A stretch of DNA of 64,000 nt from Halieaceae bacterium (lineage in GTDB: Bacteria > Pseudomonadota > Gammaproteobacteria > Pseudomonadales > Halieaceae): contig JADGEN010000001.1 in the NCBI GenBank assembly GCA_016744355.1, forward strand, positions 1-64,000, given 5' to 3'. Positions 61,843-64,000 of this stretch are shown piece by piece (the stretch's first letter is position 1; each line of letters starts with the position of its first letter). Both the position numbers and the translations under genes were made by a program. A model generated the notes under the pieces. It did no database searches and was not told the origin of the DNA. It saw nothing but the letters and a program-made list of their open reading frames with translations.

Positions 61843-62433
61843 ATGGGCGCTCTCACTCAGTTGTATTATACGATTCACAACGCACTATTTCATCGTCTGA
61901 AATACTTGGATGGCTTGGCACCTCTGGCATTACGCTTGTACCTGGTGCCGGTATTCTGGATGGCGGGTTCACAGAAAATAGCGGGAATGGATAGCACCAT
62001 TGAGTGGTTCGGTAACCCCGATTGGGGCTTGGGCCTGCCTTTTCCATCACTGCTCGCTCATCTGGCGGCTTACACTGAGGCTGTGGGAGCTGTGCTGTTG
62101 CTGGTAGGGTTGGCTACACGCTGGATATCAATTCCACTCATTGTCACTATGCTGGTGGCAATCTTTACCGTGCACTGGCCCAACGGATGGGCGGCGATAG
62201 CCGACTCCGGGGCGCAGGATGTGGCTGTTCGTCTTGGCGCTGCGAGGGAGTTGTTGCAAGAACATGGCAATTACGATTGGTTAACTGAGAAGGGCAGTTT
62301 CGTCATTTTAAACAATGGTATTGAGTTTGGCGTGACCTATCTGGTTATGCTGCTATCTCTGTTATTTACCGGCGGCGGACGCTACGTTAGCCTGGATTAC
62401 TTCATGCTGAAGGTGTTCCCCTCAAGAAACTGA
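61843..62433 (+). CDS. DoxX-family membrane protein
   Basis: A 196-residue inner-membrane protein with four helices. LALRLYLVPVFWMAGSQKI and HLAAYTEAVGAVLLLVGLATR match DoxX. The insert after helix 3 (residues ~120-150) with a charged loop is longer than the usual DoxX. Family members take part in redox or thiosulfate handling; here the role is unknown. Confidence 0.87.
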   Translation: MGALTQLYYTIHNALFHRLKYLDGLAPLALRLYLVPVFWMAGSQKIAGMDSTIEWFGNPDWGLGLPFPSLLAHLAAYTEAVGAVLLLVGLATRWISIPLIVTMLVAIFTVHWPNGWAAIADSGAQDVAVRLGAARELLQEHGNYDWLTEKGSFVILNNGIEFGVTYLVMLLSLLFTGGGRYVSLDYFMLKVFPSRN

Positions 62434-62494
62434 GTAATTGTGTGTTCGAAATGGTAGACTAGCGCGTTTTTTTTAATAGCCGAAGGTTACCATT

Positions 62495-63784
62495 TTGAAC
62501 AAAAGCACGAGTGGGCACAAAGGCGATAAGCCGTCCGAAGGCAAAGGCGGTCATCGTCGCCAGCAAACCAAGCCCCAAAAAGCCGATACCTGGTCCATAG
62601 ATGACTTTCCGGTCGAGCCCGAAGAAGGCAAGGCGCGCTTCCACGACATTGGTTTGCGCGATGAGTTGATGCACGCAATTGCGGATCTTGGTTTTGAATA
62701 CTGCTCACCTATTCAGGCGACTATTCTTCCCCATACGCTGCAGGGTCACGACGCCATCGGCAAGGCGCAAACCGGCACGGGTAAAACTGCTGCGTTTCTC
62801 ATCACAATGTTTAACGATATGCTCTGTCACCCTCTTGAGGGCGAACGCTTTGTGGGGGAGCCTCGCGGGCTCGTTATTGCGCCCACACGGGAGCTGGTTA
62901 TGCAGATTGCGGCAGATGCTGTAGACCTCGCCAAACACACTGACCTGCAAGTGGTCACACTGATTGGCGGCATGGATTACCAAAAACAGCTCAATCGTCT
63001 GCACAACGACGTCGTTGATTTGGTCGTTGCTACGCCAGGACGTCTGCTCGATTTTATGGGTCGACGTGACCTGTACCTGGACCACATCGAGGTGCTGGTA
63101 CTGGATGAAGCGGACAGAATGTTGGATATGGGTTTTATCCCTCAGGTAAAGCGTATCGTGCGAGCCACGCCGCGTAAGGAAGACCGCCAGACACTGCTGT
63201 TTTCTGCAACCTTCACCCAGGATATTATTAATCTCTCACAGCAATGGACGTATGAGCCGGTAACGATCGAAATTGAGCCCGAGCATGTCGCCACCGATTC
63301 TGTGGACCAGAAGGTATTTCTGGTGAGCTCAGAACAGCGTTTTCGCATTCTTAAGAATTTGCTGCGCGGAGACGACGCTGAAAGTGTGATTGTGTTTGCC
63401 AACAGGCGTGATCAGGTGCGTCGTCTACATGAGAAGTTGCGTAAGTCTGGTGTGTCCTGCGGCATGCTCTCCGGAGAAGTTCCGCAAAACAAGCGCACAC
63501 GCACACTGGAGCAGTTCAAAAGTGGCGAAGTAAAAGTGCTGGTGGCCACCGATGTAGCGGGGCGTGGCATTCACGTGAATGGCGTAAGTCACGTTGTAAA
63601 CTATAATTTGCCTGAAGATCCTGAAGATTATGTGCATCGCATTGGCCGCACGGGGCGCGCAGGAGCCAGCGGCACCTCGATCAGTTTTGCCAGTGAAGAT
63701 GAGGCGTTTTTGCTCCCCGATATCGAAAAGCTGTTGGGCGATAAGCTGGAGTGCACTTACCCCCCGCAGGAACTGCTCGATTAG
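62495..63784 (+). CDS. rhlB: DEAD-box RNA helicase RhlB
   Basis: A 429-residue helicase, part of the RNA degradosome in gammaproteobacteria. [45 protein letters not shown] and [10 protein letters not shown] are all in order; the short basic N-terminal extension and the [19 protein letters not shown] sequence fit RhlB. It begins at TTG 62495 with AAGG 9 nt upstream, an uncommon start. Its stop overlaps that of the convergent cysZ. Confidence 0.94.
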   Translation: MNKSTSGHKGDKPSEGKGGHRRQQTKPQKADTWSIDDFPVEPEEGKARFHDIGLRDELMHAIADLGFEYCSPIQATILPHTLQGHDAIGKAQTGTGKTAAFLITMFNDMLCHPLEGERFVGEPRGLVIAPTRELVMQIAADAVDLAKHTDLQVVTLIGGMDYQKQLNRLHNDVVDLVVATPGRLLDFMGRRDLYLDHIEVLVLDEADRMLDMGFIPQVKRIVRATPRKEDRQTLLFSATFTQDIINLSQQWTYEPVTIEIEPEHVATDSVDQKVFLVSSEQRFRILKNLLRGDDAESVIVFANRRDQVRRLHEKLRKSGVSCGMLSGEVPQNKRTRTLEQFKSGEVKVLVATDVAGRGIHVNGVSHVVNYNLPEDPEDYVHRIGRTGRAGASGTSISFASEDEAFLLPDIEKLLGDKLECTYPPQELLD

Positions 63785-64000
63785 TCGGCCAGTTCTTCAC
63801 ACCACATTAGCGTAGCGCCAACTACCGCCGAGGGGATCACAAAGAAATTCACCACGGGGATACTGGCGCATAGCGCTACAGCCCCACCAAAGCCCAAAGT
63901 GCTGAGGCGCCGATAACGCGCCGCCTCTTTTACATCGGCAAAACTCAGCTGGTGGTTATCCATGGGGTAATCCAGAAACTGTATGCTCATCATCCAGGCA
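63781..64000 (-). CDS. cysZ: CysZ sulfate permease, C-terminal part
   Basis: About 72 C-terminal residues remain, entering from the right edge. [16 protein letters not shown] and [25 protein letters not shown] helices line up with E. coli CysZ (IQYCDYPFDNH..., IPLLNLFIMPVAVCGAT). CysZ brings sulfate into the cell for cysteine synthesis. Confidence 0.9.
   Translation of the reverse strand, partial: AWMMSIQFLDYPMDNHQLSFADVKEAARYRRLSTLGFGGAVALCASIPVVNFFVIPSAVVGATLMWCEELAD

Noticed and set aside
1..64000. CRISPR arrays, rRNA genes, prophage structural genes, toxin-antitoxin or restriction systems
   Set aside because: None seen; the only regular repeats are the 14-bp array, the 11-bp iterons, the 101-bp leader copies and the att repeat.

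Overview
The window is chromosomal DNA of an aerobic, probably marine gammaproteobacterium of the Cellvibrionales/Halieaceae (OM60/NOR5-like) kind. This placement is inferred from three things: the Pseudomonas-like housekeeping order ispE - tRNA-Gln - prs - rplY - pth - ychF - tRNA-Met beside hemA - prfA - prmC; the wealth of acyl-CoA dehydrogenases, a wax-ester synthase and RND/TonB transport; and the PurT, HemA, BetB and CysZ sequences, which read as typical gammaproteobacterial proteins.

Layout. 1-736: 3' part-coded purT, running off the left edge. 850-5992: a leftward acyl-CoA/lipid operon (CoA-transferase III, acyl-CoA dehydrogenase, SDR, WS/DGAT). 6258-10397: an RND efflux pair. 10439-14884: a leftward operon with a DUF1330 protein, a haloalkane dehalogenase, an APH-like kinase, an ACAD11-type dehydrogenase and a VOC protein. 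15159-15431: a possible tiny gene with its own promoter and terminator, followed by a heterodimeric ABC exporter (15475-19154). 19175-19324: a 14-bp tandem repeat joined to a broken copy of the APH-like gene. 19445-23869: betB-betA-BCCT choline/betaine operon. 23998-25752: a DUF885 protein. 25876-31989: a LysR regulator divergent from a ThDP enzyme, followed by a 1077-residue fusion of a B12/Fe-S reductive dehalogenase with a flavin/[2Fe-2S] reductase, which is the most striking gene here. An ISL3-family element follows (32033-33326).

From 33369 to 48150 lies a genomic island bounded by an exact 45-bp direct repeat of the 3' half of tRNA-Met(CAT). The intact tRNA is at 48106-48182 and the orphan 3' fragment is at 33369-33413. 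The island carries two formylglycine-type sulfatases, each followed by a GST-fold protein, plus a TonB receptor, a PfpI protein, an epoxide-hydrolase-like enzyme, two DUF1330-like proteins, an SDR and an AraC regulator. I see no integrase in it. A ~100-bp repeat precedes at least two and probably three of its transcription units, and three 11-bp iterons lie next to the tRNA end.

Beyond the tRNA (48351-64000) is conserved core: an outer-membrane protein, ychF, pth, rplY, prs, tRNA-Gln, ispE, lolB, a TPR lipoprotein, the divergent hemA-prfA-prmC-moeB operon, a MATE pump, DoxX, rhlB and the end of cysZ. The accessory parts point to breakdown of halogenated and sulfated organic compounds taken up from sea water, but the actual substrates cannot be read from the sequence.
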